Below, piece after piece: positions 53,857-62,848 of a stretch of 64,000 nucleotides of DNA. Numbering within the stretch: the stretch's first letter is position 1; every line of letters begins with the position of its first letter. The notes under the pieces are model-generated. The model had not been told where the DNA came from. It made no database searches and saw nothing but the letters and a program-made list of their open reading frames with translations. A program made the position numbers and the translations under genes. The stretch spans positions 1,922,001-1,986,000 of the forward strand of contig NZ_CP107928.1 of the NCBI RefSeq assembly GCF_036030735.1, in the 5' to 3' direction. The stretch is from Streptomyces sp. NBC_00425 (GTDB lineage: Bacteria; Actinomycetota; Actinomycetes; Streptomycetales; Streptomycetaceae).

Positions 53857-54675
53857 ATGACCGCATCCGTCGTCACCGGTACCCGTCTCCTCGCCGGGAC
53901 CCACGGCACGATCGCCGCGCGCGAGTGGTCCCCGCCGGTTCCCCGCAGCCTCGCCCTCGTGGTGCACGGTTACGGCGAGCACGCCGGCCGCTACGAGGAA
54001 CTCGCCGGCGTCCTGACCGGTCACGGCGCGGCCGTCTACGCCCCCGACCACCGTGGGCACGGCAGGTCGGCGGGCGAGCGCGTGGTGATCGAGGACTTCG
54101 AGGACGTCGTCACCGACCTGCACGCCGTGGCGGAGCTCGCCGCGGCCGCCCACCCGGGTCTGCCGCTGGTCCTGATCGGGCACTCGATGGGCGGCCTGAT
54201 CGCGGCCCGGTACGCCCAGCGCCACGGCGCCTCTCTCGCCGCGCTGGTGCTGTCCGGCCCGGTGATCGGCGACTGGCCGCTGCCGGCACGGCTGCTGGCG
54301 TACGACGAGATCCCCGACGTTCCCGTCAGCCCGGCCGCGCTCTCCCGCGACCCGGCGGTCGGCGCGGCGTACGCGGCCGATCCGCTGGTCTGGCACGGAC
54401 CGATGAAGCGGCCCACGCTGCGGGCCTTCGTACGGACCCTGGCGACCGTCGCCGAGCACGGCGACGTCGGCGCGCTGCCGCTGCTGTGGCTGCACGGCGA
54501 CGACGACCGGCTGGTGCCGCTGCGCGGCAGCCGTGCCGGCGTCGAGCGGCTCGGCGGCGGCGCGCACACCGAGCGGATCTATCCGGGCGCCCGGCACGAG
54601 GTCTTCCACGAGACGAACAGGGCGGACGTCTTCGCGGACCTGACCCGCTTCCTCGACCGGACCCTCGCCGTCTGA
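53857..54675 (+). CDS. Monoacylglycerol lipase-like alpha/beta hydrolase
   Basis: A 272-residue serine hydrolase of the Hydrolase_4 (lysophospholipase/MAG lipase) type: VVHGYGEHAGRYEELA, DHRGHGRSAGER, nucleophile GHSMGG (Ser110), acid in HGDDDRLVP and base in GARHEVFHE. No signal peptide is present. It stands alone on the plus strand, divergent from the thiolase, with which it could be co-regulated in lipid degradation. Confidence 0.9.
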   Translation: MTASVVTGTRLLAGTHGTIAAREWSPPVPRSLALVVHGYGEHAGRYEELAGVLTGHGAAVYAPDHRGHGRSAGERVVIEDFEDVVTDLHAVAELAAAAHPGLPLVLIGHSMGGLIAARYAQRHGASLAALVLSGPVIGDWPLPARLLAYDEIPDVPVSPAALSRDPAVGAAYAADPLVWHGPMKRPTLRAFVRTLATVAEHGDVGALPLLWLHGDDDRLVPLRGSRAGVERLGGGAHTERIYPGARHEVFHETNRADVFADLTRFLDRTLAV

Positions 54676-54754
54676 GCCCGACGACCTCCCCCGGGGGACC
54701 GGGAATCGGGAAACCACCTGTTTGCAGCGGTACGCCCAGGGCACCCGCGCCTGC

Positions 54755-55012
54755 ATGGAGTGGTTGCACGTCGCCGCCTGCGTGGGCGAGGACCCGGAGT
54801 TGTTCTTCCCCGTGGGCACGGCCGGACCGGCCCTGCGGGAGGCCGCGGCGGCCAAGCGGGTCTGCGCCCGCTGCCCGGTGCGCGCCGAGTGCCTGTCCTA
54901 CGCCCTCGGCAGCGGACAGACCTCGGGTGTCTGGGGCGGTACGGGCGAGCAGGAACGCGTGGCACTGCTCCGTACCGCACCACACGACGCGACGAGGAGG
55001 AGCACCGTATGA
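54755..55012 (+). CDS. WhiB-like (Wbl) iron-sulphur transcription factor
   Basis: An 85-residue protein with four cysteines that bind a [4Fe-4S] cluster (AAC near residue 8, CARCPVRAEC) and the GVWGG turn, followed by a short basic tail. This is the Wbl family, specific to Actinobacteria and used for redox/NO sensing with the primary sigma factor. The start is placed at ATG 54755; a TTG at 54722 is possible. The stop overlaps the Dps gene start, so the redox sensor and an iron-storage/DNA-protection protein are translated together. Confidence 0.9.
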   Translation: MEWLHVAACVGEDPELFFPVGTAGPALREAAAAKRVCARCPVRAECLSYALGSGQTSGVWGGTGEQERVALLRTAPHDATRRSTV

Positions 55013-55491
55013 CTGTCGTGAAGAGCCCCCTGCCCGAGCCCGCCCGCCAGATCACGTTCGACGCGCTGCAGGGCACCCTCGTGGATCTCCTCGGCCTCTC
55101 CCTGATCGGCAAGCAGGCGCACTGGAACATCGTGGGCCCCCGGTTCCGCTCGATCCATCTCCAGCTGGACGAGGTCGTCACCGCGGCCCGCTCCTACGCC
55201 GACACCGTCGCCGAGCGCGCGGCCGCGCTGGGCCTGCCGCCGGACGGTCGCCCGGAGACGATCGCCTCCGCGTTCACCCTGCCCTCCCCCAAGGACGGCT
55301 GGGTGCGGGACGAGGACGCCGTCCAGGTGATCGCCGAGTCCCTGGGGGCCGCCATCACACGGCTGCGCGAGCGGATCACGGCGACCGAGGAAGCGGACCC
55401 GGTGACCCAGGACCTGCTGATCTCCATCACCGCCGACCTCGAGAAGCAGCGCTGGATGTTCGAGGCGGAGAACTGGCCGCGCGACAACTGA
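55009..55491 (+). CDS. dps: Dps-family ferritin-like DNA-protection protein
   Basis: A 160-residue four-helix protein. LIGKQAHWNIVGPRFRSIHLQLDEVV contains the His, Asp and Glu residues of the inter-subunit ferroxidase site of Dps. Dps dodecamers oxidise and store iron and protect DNA in stress. The ATG overlaps the WhiB-like stop and follows GAGGAGGAG. The terminal tails are short, so DNA binding may be weak or indirect. Streptomyces carry several Dps paralogues; which one this is cannot be told. Confidence 0.9.
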   Translation: MTVVKSPLPEPARQITFDALQGTLVDLLGLSLIGKQAHWNIVGPRFRSIHLQLDEVVTAARSYADTVAERAAALGLPPDGRPETIASAFTLPSPKDGWVRDEDAVQVIAESLGAAITRLRERITATEEADPVTQDLLISITADLEKQRWMFEAENWPRDN

Positions 55492-55502
55492 CCCGCGCCG
55501 GC

Positions 55503-56753
55503 CTAGGGCGTGCGGGCGAGCCGGGACAGCGCCGCCGAGACCAGGGTGCGTACGCCCGGCGCGAGCACCGAGAGGTCGGGCGCGAACAGCGGACTGTGGT
55601 TGCCCGGCACGCCCGCCGCCTTCTCCATCACCCCCTCCCCCGGCGCCGCCTCCCACACCGGCGCCGGGGTCGAGGTCACGTACCAGTAGTCGTACGGCAC
55701 GCCTTCCGGAGCGAGCAGGGAGAAGTCCTCGCTGCCGAGCGCCTGGCCGAAGTCGAACACCGTGTCCGGGCCGAAGAGTTCCCGGTGGACGGCGGCGATC
55801 TCACCGTCCAGCGAAGGGTCGTTGACCGTCGTCGGGCAGCCGGGCCGGACGGTGACGTCCGGCGGGCGGGGGCAGCCCGCGGCGGCGCACTCCGCCTCGA
55901 CGATCCGCCGGATCGCCGCGAGGAGACGGCCCCGCACCCGGGTGTCCTGGGTACGGATGTTGACCCCCAGCCGCGCCTCGTCCGGAATGATGTTGGACGT
56001 CGTGCCGGCGTGGAAGCGCCCCACCGTGAGCACCGCCGACTCGTTCGCGGCGATCTCCCGGGCGACCACCGTCTGCAGCCGGGTCACGACGAAGGCGGCG
56101 GTCACCACGGGGTCGACCGTCGACTCAGGCCGGGACCCGTGTCCGCCCACGCCGTGCACGACGACGTCCACGTCGTCCGAGGCCGACAGGGTCAGCCCGG
56201 GGGTGTGCGGATAGAACCCGGCGAGACCGGGCGCGACATGCTGGCCGAACAGCACGTCGGGCCGCGGGAAGCGGTCGTGGACGCCGTCGGCGACCATCGC
56301 CGCCGCACCGCCCCCGACCTCCTCCGCAGGCTGCCCGACGACGACGAGCGTCCCGGACCACGTCTCGCGGGCGGCGGCGAGCGACTCGGCGGCCGCCGCC
56401 AGCCAGGTGACGTGCAGGTCGTGGCCGCAGGCGTGCATCACGCCGTCGGCCGTCGAGGCGTAGGCGAGGCCCGTCGCCTCCCGCACGGGCAGCGCGTCCA
56501 TGTCGCCGCGCAGCCACACCACCGGACCCTCGCCGTTGGCCAGTACCCCGACCACGCCGGTGCGGGCCACGCCCTCCGTCACTCGGTACCCGGCCGCCCG
56601 CAGTCGCCCGGCCAGGGCGGCGGCGGTGCGGTGCTCCCGGAAGGACAGCTCGGGGTGGCGGTGCAGATCCCGGTAGAAGTCCTCCAGCCGCCCGGATTCC
56701 AGGTCCGGGGTGATCTCCCGGGCCAGGCGGGCGACGACGGCCGGTTCGGTCAT
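55503..56753 (-). CDS. M20-family amidohydrolase/metallopeptidase
   Basis: A 416-residue enzyme (419 if the ATG at 56762 is used). Metal-site motifs are visible: RGDMDALPV, HACGHDLHVTWLAA, GQPAEEVGGG, and the lid-domain GVGGHGSRPE; a final GSEDFSLLAP carries the last metal ligand region. This pattern is that of M20D N-acyl-amino-acid/IAA-amino-acid hydrolases, which cleave acyl groups from amino acids. It is convergent with the Dps gene, 11 bp away. Confidence 0.9.
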   Translation of the reverse strand: MTEPAVVARLAREITPDLESGRLEDFYRDLHRHPELSFREHRTAAALAGRLRAAGYRVTEGVARTGVVGVLANGEGPVVWLRGDMDALPVREATGLAYASTADGVMHACGHDLHVTWLAAAAESLAAARETWSGTLVVVGQPAEEVGGGAAAMVADGVHDRFPRPDVLFGQHVAPGLAGFYPHTPGLTLSASDDVDVVVHGVGGHGSRPESTVDPVVTAAFVVTRLQTVVAREIAANESAVLTVGRFHAGTTSNIIPDEARLGVNIRTQDTRVRGRLLAAIRRIVEAECAAAGCPRPPDVTVRPGCPTTVNDPSLDGEIAAVHRELFGPDTVFDFGQALGSEDFSLLAPEGVPYDYWYVTSTPAPVWEAAPGEGVMEKAAGVPGNHSPLFAPDLSVLAPGVRTLVSAALSRLARTP

Positions 56754-56832
56754 GGGGCGCATGCGGCCACGTTACGCGGGACGCCCCGACGCGGTCGGCC
56801 GAACGGTCCGGTCCCCTGGGCGTTCGCCCGTT

Positions 56833-57696
56833 TCAGAGGCCCAGCACGCGCGTGATGGTGCGCAGCACCCCGTCCTCGTTGTTGGAGGGCGCCAGATGGC
56901 GGGCCCTGCGCACGACCTCGGGGTGGGCGTTGGCCATGGCGAACGACCAGTCGGCGGCGTCCAGCATCTGCAGGTCGTTGAGGTAGTCGCCGAACACCAT
57001 GGTCTGCGCGGGCGTGACGCCGAGCTCGCGCTGGAGGCGGCGCAGTGCGGCGCCCTTGTGGGCGGTGCGGTTCATCACGTCGACCCAGTGCTCGCCCGAG
57101 ACCACGACCTGGTGGGTCCGCGCGAAGGGCGCGAGCGCCGGGGCGGTGCTCACCTCGGCCGACCCGAAGTCGTACAGGGCGATCTTGACGATGTCGTCGT
57201 CGACGGCGGTGACGTCCTCGACGACCTCGTGGCGCAGGTAGTACCTGGCTGCCTCGGCCAGGAACGCCTCGTCGGTCCGCTCGACGTACGCCGACCGCTT
57301 CCCGCAGACCACGGCGCCGACGTCGACGCCGTCGGCCGCGAGCCTGCGCGCGGCCTCCGTCACCCGCACGACGACGGCCGGGTCCAGCGGATCCGAGCTC
57401 AGCTCCCGCCCGTCGCGCACGACGTACGCGCCGTTCTCGGCGATGAACGCCATCCCCTCGGCCGCCCCGGCGACCTCGGCGAAGTCCGCGGCCAGCGTGG
57501 CGTACTGGCGTCCGCTCGCCGGGGCGAAGTGCACCCCGCGCTCGCGCAGCAGCGCCAGCACGCGCCACAGGTCCGCGGGCGCCTTCTTCTCGTCGTCGAG
57601 CAGCGTGCCGTCCATGTCGGTGACGATCAGCCGGATGTCCGCGGGAGCCGCCGGGGGCTCGGAGACGGCCGGTCCGGGGGTGTGCGAGTACGGCAT
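56833..57696 (-). CDS. Cof-type HAD-family phosphatase
   Basis: A 287-residue hydrolase with motif I DMDGTLLD (nucleophile and acid Asp), motif II in PASGRQ, a C2B cap, the Lys of motif III in HKGAALRRL, and motif IV GDYLNDLQMLDAA. This is the HAD-IIB/Cof type that dephosphorylates sugar phosphates or flavin intermediates. AGGAAG lies upstream of ATG 57696. It is divergent from the methyltransferase gene. Confidence 0.9.
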   Translation of the reverse strand: MPYSHTPGPAVSEPPAAPADIRLIVTDMDGTLLDDEKKAPADLWRVLALLRERGVHFAPASGRQYATLAADFAEVAGAAEGMAFIAENGAYVVRDGRELSSDPLDPAVVVRVTEAARRLAADGVDVGAVVCGKRSAYVERTDEAFLAEAARYYLRHEVVEDVTAVDDDIVKIALYDFGSAEVSTAPALAPFARTHQVVVSGEHWVDVMNRTAHKGAALRRLQRELGVTPAQTMVFGDYLNDLQMLDAADWSFAMANAHPEVVRRARHLAPSNNEDGVLRTITRVLGL

Positions 57697-57827
57697 GTGC
57701 TGCTTCCTGTAGGTGGACGACCGGATTTTCACCCTACCGGGGACAGCGGTGATCATCCGGCGGCACAATGGCGGCAGAGGCCCGGGACACGGCAGGGCGC
57801 GGGCAGGACGCGGGAAGGGGCGGTCAC

Positions 57828-58619
57828 GTGAGCGGGCCGGGACGGCTGGACACCAGCGTGGCGCACAACGCGCGGGTGTGGAACTACTGGATCGGCGGCA
57901 AGGACAACTACGAGGTCGACCGGGGTGTCGGCGAGCACGTCGCCGGGATGTTCCCGCTCATCCGGGAGATCGCCCGCGCGGACCGCTGGTTCCTCGGACA
58001 GGCGGTGCGGTTCCTCGCCGAGGAGCGCGGCGTACGGCAGTTCCTCGACATCGGCACCGGGCTGCCGACGGCGGACAACACCCATGAGATCGCCCAGCGC
58101 ATCGCGCCGGAGTCGCGGATCGTCTACGTCGACAACGACCCCATCGTCCTCGCGCACGCCCGCACGCTGCTGACCGGCACCGCGCAGGGCCGCACCGACT
58201 ACATCGACGCGGACGTGCACGACCCGGCCGCGATCCTCGAACGCGCGGGCCGCTCCCTGGACTTCACGCGGCCGGTCGCGGTGATGATGCTGGGCATCCT
58301 GAACTTCGTCCTGGACGTCGAGGCGGCCCGGGACATCGTCCGGCGGGTCATGGCCGACGTCCCGGCCGGCAGCTTCCTGGTCCTGACGCACCCCACCCAC
58401 GACAGCGAGGTGGGCGGCGAGGGCCAGATCCCCGCGATGAAGTTCTGGAACGAGAACGCCAAGCCGCCGATCACCGCCCGCAGCGGCGCGGAGATCGCCG
58501 CGTTCTTCGACGGTCTGGAACTGCTGGAACCGGGCCTGGTGTCGTGCTCGCGCTGGCGCGGCACGGCCGACTCCCTCGCGGTGGTGCCGCAGTACGGCGC
58601 GGTCGCCGTGAAACCCTGA
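57828..58619 (+). CDS. SAM-dependent methyltransferase, DUF574-like
   Basis: A 263-residue protein (283 from an ATG at 57768). LDTSVAHNARVWNYWIGGKDNYEVDR followed by FLDIGTGLPTADNTH and YVDNDPIVLAHAR is the signature of the actinobacterial DUF574/Methyltransf_19 group, abundant in Streptomyces and of unknown substrate. The GTG at 57828 is favoured because GGAAGGGG lies 7 bp upstream. It is followed after 44 bp by the glutamine-synthetase-like gene, which has its own strong ribosome-binding site. Confidence 0.85.
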   Translation: MSGPGRLDTSVAHNARVWNYWIGGKDNYEVDRGVGEHVAGMFPLIREIARADRWFLGQAVRFLAEERGVRQFLDIGTGLPTADNTHEIAQRIAPESRIVYVDNDPIVLAHARTLLTGTAQGRTDYIDADVHDPAAILERAGRSLDFTRPVAVMMLGILNFVLDVEAARDIVRRVMADVPAGSFLVLTHPTHDSEVGGEGQIPAMKFWNENAKPPITARSGAEIAAFFDGLELLEPGLVSCSRWRGTADSLAVVPQYGAVAVKP

Positions 58620-58663
58620 CGGGCGTACGGGCACCCGCCGCACGCGCCGATCGTGGAGGACGT

Positions 58664-60067
58664 ATGACCACCCTTGCCGATCCCGTCCCCGGCGGGCGTC
58701 CCGGGGACGTCGAGCGGGCGACCGCGCTCGGCGGGGAGCTGGCCGCGGCGGGCGTGCACGGCGTCGTGCTGGCCTACGTCGACACCGCGGGGATCGGCAG
58801 GGTGAAGGCGGTCCCCACGGGCAGGCTGGCCTCGGCGACGGCCTGGGGCGTCGGGATGTCGCCGGTGTTCGACACGTTCCTGGCGAACGACGCCATCGTC
58901 ACGACCGACGTGCTGGGCTCGCCCGACGGCGATCTGCGCCTCTACCCGGACCTCGACCGGCTGGTCGTTCTGGCCGGTCAGCCCGGCTGGGCGTGGGCGC
59001 CGGTCGACCGCGTCACCCAGGACGGCGACCGTCATCCGGGCTGCTCCCGCACGTTCCTGCGCCACGTCGTGGCGGACGCGGCCCGTGCGCACGGTCTCGC
59101 CTTCCGGGCGGCCGTCGAGATCGAGTGGGCGGTCGGCCTGGACTCCGCGCCCGCCGGCGAGTTCGTCCCGGCCGCCGGCGGACCGGCGTACGGCGCGACG
59201 CGGCAGGTCGAGCTGAGCGAGTACACCGCCGACCTGCTGGCCGCGTGCGCGGCGCAGGGCGTCGACGTCGAGCAGATCCATCCCGAGTACGCGCCCGGCC
59301 AGTTCGAGATCTCCGTCGGCGCTCTCGACCCGGTGGCCGCGGCCGACCGCAGCGTCCTCGTCCGCCAGACCGTGCGGGCGGTGGCCCGCCGGCACGGGCT
59401 GCGGGTCTCCTTCTCCCCCGCGGTCGTCGCGAAGGGCGTCGGCAACGGCGGCCATGTGCATCTCTCCGCGTGGCGGGACGGCGTGAACCTGCACGCGGGC
59501 GGCGACCGCCGGCACGGCATGACGGCCGACGCCGAGGCGTTCGCCGCGGGCGTCCTGGCCCGCCTCCCGGCGCTGACGGCGGTGACCGCGCCCAGCCCGG
59601 CGAGTGCTCTGCGGCTGCGGCCCTCACAGTGGGCGGGGGTGTTCACCGCGTGGGGTCTGGAGACCCGCGAGTGCGCGCTGCGCCTGGTGCGGGGTACCGC
59701 GGGCCGGCGTGCGGAGCAGGCGAACCTGGAGGTCAAGCCGGTCGACCTGGCCGCCAACCCGTATCTGGCCCTCGGCTGCCTCATCGCGGCCGGGCTGGAC
59801 GGGGTGGCTTCGGGCGCGGTGCTGCCCGAGGAGAGCACCGGGGACCCGGTGCGGCTCGGCGCCGGGGAGGCCGCGGCCCGGGGGGTGCGCCGGCTGCCGT
59901 CCTCGCTCGCGGGGGCCGTCGCCGAGTTCCGGGCCGACGAGGTGCTGCGCGCCGCCCTCGGCCCGGTCCTCGCCGACGCGGTGGCCGCCGTGCGGCAGGG
60001 CGAGATCGACGCCGTCGACGGGCTCGACGACGACCAGGTGGCCGCCGCGTACCGCTGGGTGTACTGA
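58664..60067 (+). CDS. Glutamine synthetase-like enzyme (FluG C-terminal type)
   Basis: A 467-residue glutamine-synthetase-fold protein. AAVEIEWAV (metal Glu pair), GVGNGGHVHLSAW (metal/ATP His) and NLEVKPVDLAANP (metal Glu) are present, but the overall sequence is the GSI-alpha/FluG type rather than the housekeeping GlnA. Such enzymes usually gamma-glutamylate amines (polyamines, ethanolamine) instead of ammonia. The next gene, 1 bp away, encodes the amidohydrolase that is fused to GS in fungal FluG, so both act in one amine-utilisation step. Confidence 0.9.
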   Translation: MTTLADPVPGGRPGDVERATALGGELAAAGVHGVVLAYVDTAGIGRVKAVPTGRLASATAWGVGMSPVFDTFLANDAIVTTDVLGSPDGDLRLYPDLDRLVVLAGQPGWAWAPVDRVTQDGDRHPGCSRTFLRHVVADAARAHGLAFRAAVEIEWAVGLDSAPAGEFVPAAGGPAYGATRQVELSEYTADLLAACAAQGVDVEQIHPEYAPGQFEISVGALDPVAAADRSVLVRQTVRAVARRHGLRVSFSPAVVAKGVGNGGHVHLSAWRDGVNLHAGGDRRHGMTADAEAFAAGVLARLPALTAVTAPSPASALRLRPSQWAGVFTAWGLETRECALRLVRGTAGRRAEQANLEVKPVDLAANPYLALGCLIAAGLDGVASGAVLPEESTGDPVRLGAGEAAARGVRRLPSSLAGAVAEFRADEVLRAALGPVLADAVAAVRQGEIDAVDGLDDDQVAAAYRWVY

Positions 60068-60068
60068 G

Positions 60069-61205
60069 ATGGCCGGCCGGCCGGTCCACGAGGCGCTGGC
60101 GGAACTGCGGCTGGTCGACCACCACTGCCATGGTGTGGTCACCGACCCGCTGGACCGGCCGGGTTTCGAGGCGCTGCTGACCGAGGGGGACCTCTGGCCG
60201 GGGTTCTCCACGTTCGACACGCCCGTCGGTGTGGCGGTGCGCCGCCACTGTGCGCCCCTGCTCGACCTCGACCCGCACGCCCCCGCCGACGCCTATCTGA
60301 CCCGGCGCGCCGCACTGGGCCCGCAGGAGGTGAACCGGCGGTTCCTCCAGGCCTGCCGAACCGGTGTGTTCTGCGTCGACACCGGGTTCGCCCCGCACCG
60401 CGTCACCACGCCCGCCGAGCTGGCCACGGCCGCAAAACCGGCGGTCGCGCTCGAGATCGTGCGGCTGGAGGCGGTCGCCGAGGCCGTCGCCGCGCGGGGC
60501 GTCGACGCCGACGGGTACGCCGACGCGTTCCGGGCGGCCGCGCTGGACGCGGTCCGGCGGCCGGGCGTGGTGGGGGTCAAGTCGGTGGCCGCCTACCGGA
60601 CCGGGTTCGACCTCGACCCGGTCCGGCCCACGGACGCCGACGTCACCCGGGCCGCCCGGCGCTGGGCGGCGTGCGGCGGACGGCTGGCGGACCCGGTGCT
60701 GATGCGGCATCTGCTGTGGACGGCGGTCGATCTGGGGCTGCCGCTGCAACTGCACACCGGCTTCGGCGACAACGACATCCGGCTGCACCGGGTGGATCCG
60801 ACGCATCTCACGGACTGGCTGCACCTCATCGCGGGCACCATCCCTGTGCTGCTCCTGCACTGCTGGCCCTACCAGCGGCAAGCCGCCTACCTGGCCGCGG
60901 TGTTCGAGCAGGTGTACCTGGACGTGGGGCTCACCCTGCATCATGTGGGTCCCGTGCGAGCGCGGGCGGTCCTGGAGGAGGCGCTGGAGATCACACCGTT
61001 CCGCAAACTGCTCTACAGCTCGGACGCCTATGGTGTGTCGGAGTTCTACTGGCTCGGCGCGCTGGCCTTCCGCCGGGGTCTCGGAGACCTGCTCCAGGAC
61101 CGGGTGGACGCGGGTGAACTGAGCCTTCCCGACGCGCTGCGCCTGGCGCACCGGGCCGGAGCCGACAACGCCCGCCGGGTCTACCGGCTTCCCGACGGAC
61201 ACTGA
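60069..61205 (+). CDS. Amidohydrolase, FluG N-terminal-like
   Basis: A 378-residue TIM-barrel amidohydrolase. The metal motif HHCHG is near residue 18 (LVDHHCHGVV), LQLHTGFGDND and LLHCWPYQRQAA provide further metal ligands, and YSSDAYGVSEFY the catalytic Asp. It starts one base after the glutamine-synthetase-like stop (TGAgATG). In fungal FluG the two domains are one protein; the split pair here probably makes and hydrolyses a gamma-glutamylated amine intermediate. Confidence 0.9.
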   Translation: MAGRPVHEALAELRLVDHHCHGVVTDPLDRPGFEALLTEGDLWPGFSTFDTPVGVAVRRHCAPLLDLDPHAPADAYLTRRAALGPQEVNRRFLQACRTGVFCVDTGFAPHRVTTPAELATAAKPAVALEIVRLEAVAEAVAARGVDADGYADAFRAAALDAVRRPGVVGVKSVAAYRTGFDLDPVRPTDADVTRAARRWAACGGRLADPVLMRHLLWTAVDLGLPLQLHTGFGDNDIRLHRVDPTHLTDWLHLIAGTIPVLLLHCWPYQRQAAYLAAVFEQVYLDVGLTLHHVGPVRARAVLEEALEITPFRKLLYSSDAYGVSEFYWLGALAFRRGLGDLLQDRVDAGELSLPDALRLAHRAGADNARRVYRLPDGH

Positions 61206-61220
61206 AAGTATGATCGAACA

Positions 61221-61760
61221 ATGTCTGACTTGACCGAGACCACACCGGGTTGGCTGAGCTCCGACGAGCTCGAGATGGCACGCGCCCGTATGCCGATCCT
61301 GTACGTCGAGGCCGTGCCCGTGCGCGTCGACGACAGCGGCGAAGTCACCAGCGTCGGCCTGCTGCTGCGGATAGGGCCGGACGGCAATGTCAACCGGACT
61401 CTGGTGTCCGGCCGCGTCCTGCACCACGAACGCGTCCGGGACGCCCTGCTGCGCCACCTAGAGAAGGACCTCGGCCCGGTGGCGCTGCCCCGGGTGCCGA
61501 CCTCGCTCCAGCCGTTCACGGTGGCCGAGTACTTCCCGACGCAGGGCCTCACCCCGTACCACGACCCGCGTCAGCACGCCGTGTCGCTGGCTTACATCGT
61601 GCCGGTGACGGGTGACTGCCGGCCCCGGCAGGACGCGCTGGACCTTGTGTGGTTCAGCCCGCAGGAGGCCGCCTCCCTGGCGGTGCAGAGCGAGATGCCC
61701 GGCGGGCACGGGTTCCTGCTCCGGCAGGCCCTGGCCCACGTGGGCCTCTCGGCCTCCTGA
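61221..61760 (+). CDS. Nudix-like hydrolase, DUF4916 type
   Basis: A 179-residue protein. MPILYVEAVPVRVDDSGEVTSVGLLLR, then LVSGRVLHHERVRDALLRHLEKDLGPVALP occupy the place of the Nudix box, but the canonical GX5EX7REUXEEXGU is not preserved. It resembles the actinobacterial DUF4916/Nudix-like group of unknown substrate. It follows the amidohydrolase by 15 bp and precedes the ferredoxin gene by 5 bp, so all may share a transcript. Confidence 0.75.
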   Translation: MSDLTETTPGWLSSDELEMARARMPILYVEAVPVRVDDSGEVTSVGLLLRIGPDGNVNRTLVSGRVLHHERVRDALLRHLEKDLGPVALPRVPTSLQPFTVAEYFPTQGLTPYHDPRQHAVSLAYIVPVTGDCRPRQDALDLVWFSPQEAASLAVQSEMPGGHGFLLRQALAHVGLSAS

Positions 61761-61765
61761 CCGGG

Positions 61766-62200
61766 ATGCCGCCGGCCCAGCGCGCGCTGGTCGGAGCCGC
61801 CGGAAGCCGTCCCTGCACGATCGTGGTGTGCAGGGGCTGCTGTTGCGGCGACGGCCGTAAGCATCCCGGCTTCGACCACGAGTGGCAGCTGGCGCGGCTG
61901 CGGGGGGCCGCTGCCGCGTCGGGCGGCGGCTTCGCCGTCCGCACGACCGACTGCCTCGGCCCCTGCGACCAGGCGAACGTGATCGTCGTCCAGCCCTCGG
62001 CCGTCGGCCGCCGGGCGGGCGGCCGGGCCGCCTGGGTCGGCTTCGCCATGGACGACGACTGCACGGAGGAGATCCTGGCGTGGGCGGCGGCGGGCGGCCC
62101 CGGCCTGGCCGTCCCCCCGGCCACGTTGGAGCTGCAGTTCATCGAGCCGCCCAGGGCCGCTCGCACGCGCGGCCGCCGCCAGGGGACGGCCCGCAGGTAG
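61766..62200 (+). CDS. Thioredoxin-like [2Fe-2S] ferredoxin
   Basis: A 144-residue protein with TIVVCRGCCCGDGRKHPG and DCLGPCDQANVIVVQP, the four-cysteine pattern of thioredoxin-fold [2Fe-2S] ferredoxins (extra cysteines occur in CRGCCCG). The C-terminal tail is Arg-rich. It lies 5 bp after the Nudix-like gene. Such proteins pass electrons or serve as small regulators; no partner can be named here. Confidence 0.82.
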   Translation: MPPAQRALVGAAGSRPCTIVVCRGCCCGDGRKHPGFDHEWQLARLRGAAAASGGGFAVRTTDCLGPCDQANVIVVQPSAVGRRAGGRAAWVGFAMDDDCTEEILAWAAAGGPGLAVPPATLELQFIEPPRAARTRGRRQGTARR

Positions 62201-62448
62201 CGCCGCCGCGGCGGCCCGCTCGTCGGTCTCCGCCGCCTTGCCGGTCCGCTTCGTGCGGTGCGCGGGGGTCTTCGGTCCGGCGAACACACAGGCCGACCGG
62301 CGGCCTCACAGGCGCCTCCGGCCGGGGCGGCGCGCCGCGCGGCCCGTGAAAAACAACAGGGACCGGATTTGAACCTGCGCCCCCTTGACCACCAGTCTGC
62401 ACGGGAGGTTCACAGACTGAATTGACGGAGTCTCAGAAGGCCGATCGA
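62201..62448. other. Boundary region with tRNA-like remnant
   Basis: The 248-bp gap contains GC-rich DNA, then a sequence resembling the 3' half of a tRNA (62359-62397). Beyond it the base composition drops. No gene is recognisable. Confidence 0.6.
62359..62397 (-). repeat. Degenerate tRNA 3'-half (att-like remnant)
   Basis: On the minus strand the segment reads like an anticodon arm, variable loop and T arm (GCAGGTTCAAATCCGGTCCC). It matches much of the tRNA-Pro 3' half but with changes that break the T stem. There is no 5' half. It marks the edge of the lower-GC locus that follows. Confidence 0.6.
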
Positions 62449-62772
62449 TCAGGGCTTGTTCCAGGTGAGGCTGACGGTCAGCTGAGCCGACGCGCCGACC
62501 GCCGTGACGATCGCCCCTGCCTGCGCGTTCAACTCGACGCCGAATTGCACCACAAGCGCGTCCGGCCGTTGCGGAAATTCCTTCATCTGCGCGGCCACCC
62601 CATGGGCAACCCCCCGCACGGCCCGCATGACGGACTCGAAGGTGCCCTCGGCTTTCTCGATCACGGTGGACGGCGACGCTCCCCGGGTGAGCACGGAACT
62701 CTGCGCCGACTCCTCGGAGACCCGGACCAGGACTGCGCTGCCGTCCTCTAGCAGGAACTCTGCAATCGCCAT
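62449..62772 (-). CDS. Trypsin-co-occurring domain protein (CU044_2847-like)
   Basis: A 107-residue single-domain beta-rich protein: MAIAEFLLEDGSAVLVRVSEE, then FESVMRAVRGVAHGVAAQMKEFPQRPDALVVQFGVELNAQAGAI. This matches the small Trypco1/CU044_2847 family, found beside trypsin-like or CHAT proteases in actinobacterial conflict systems. It is divergent from a membrane-protein gene and close to a CHAT gene, which is its typical company. Its role may be substrate or adaptor for the protease. Confidence 0.75.
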   Translation of the reverse strand: MAIAEFLLEDGSAVLVRVSEESAQSSVLTRGASPSTVIEKAEGTFESVMRAVRGVAHGVAAQMKEFPQRPDALVVQFGVELNAQAGAIVTAVGASAQLTVSLTWNKP

Positions 62773-62848
62773 AAACTATGAATTAGCACGAAAACTCGCA
62801 TGCTGCTCGGTAGTTGACGGTTCTTCCAATTCTGGAAGGAGCTGAACG

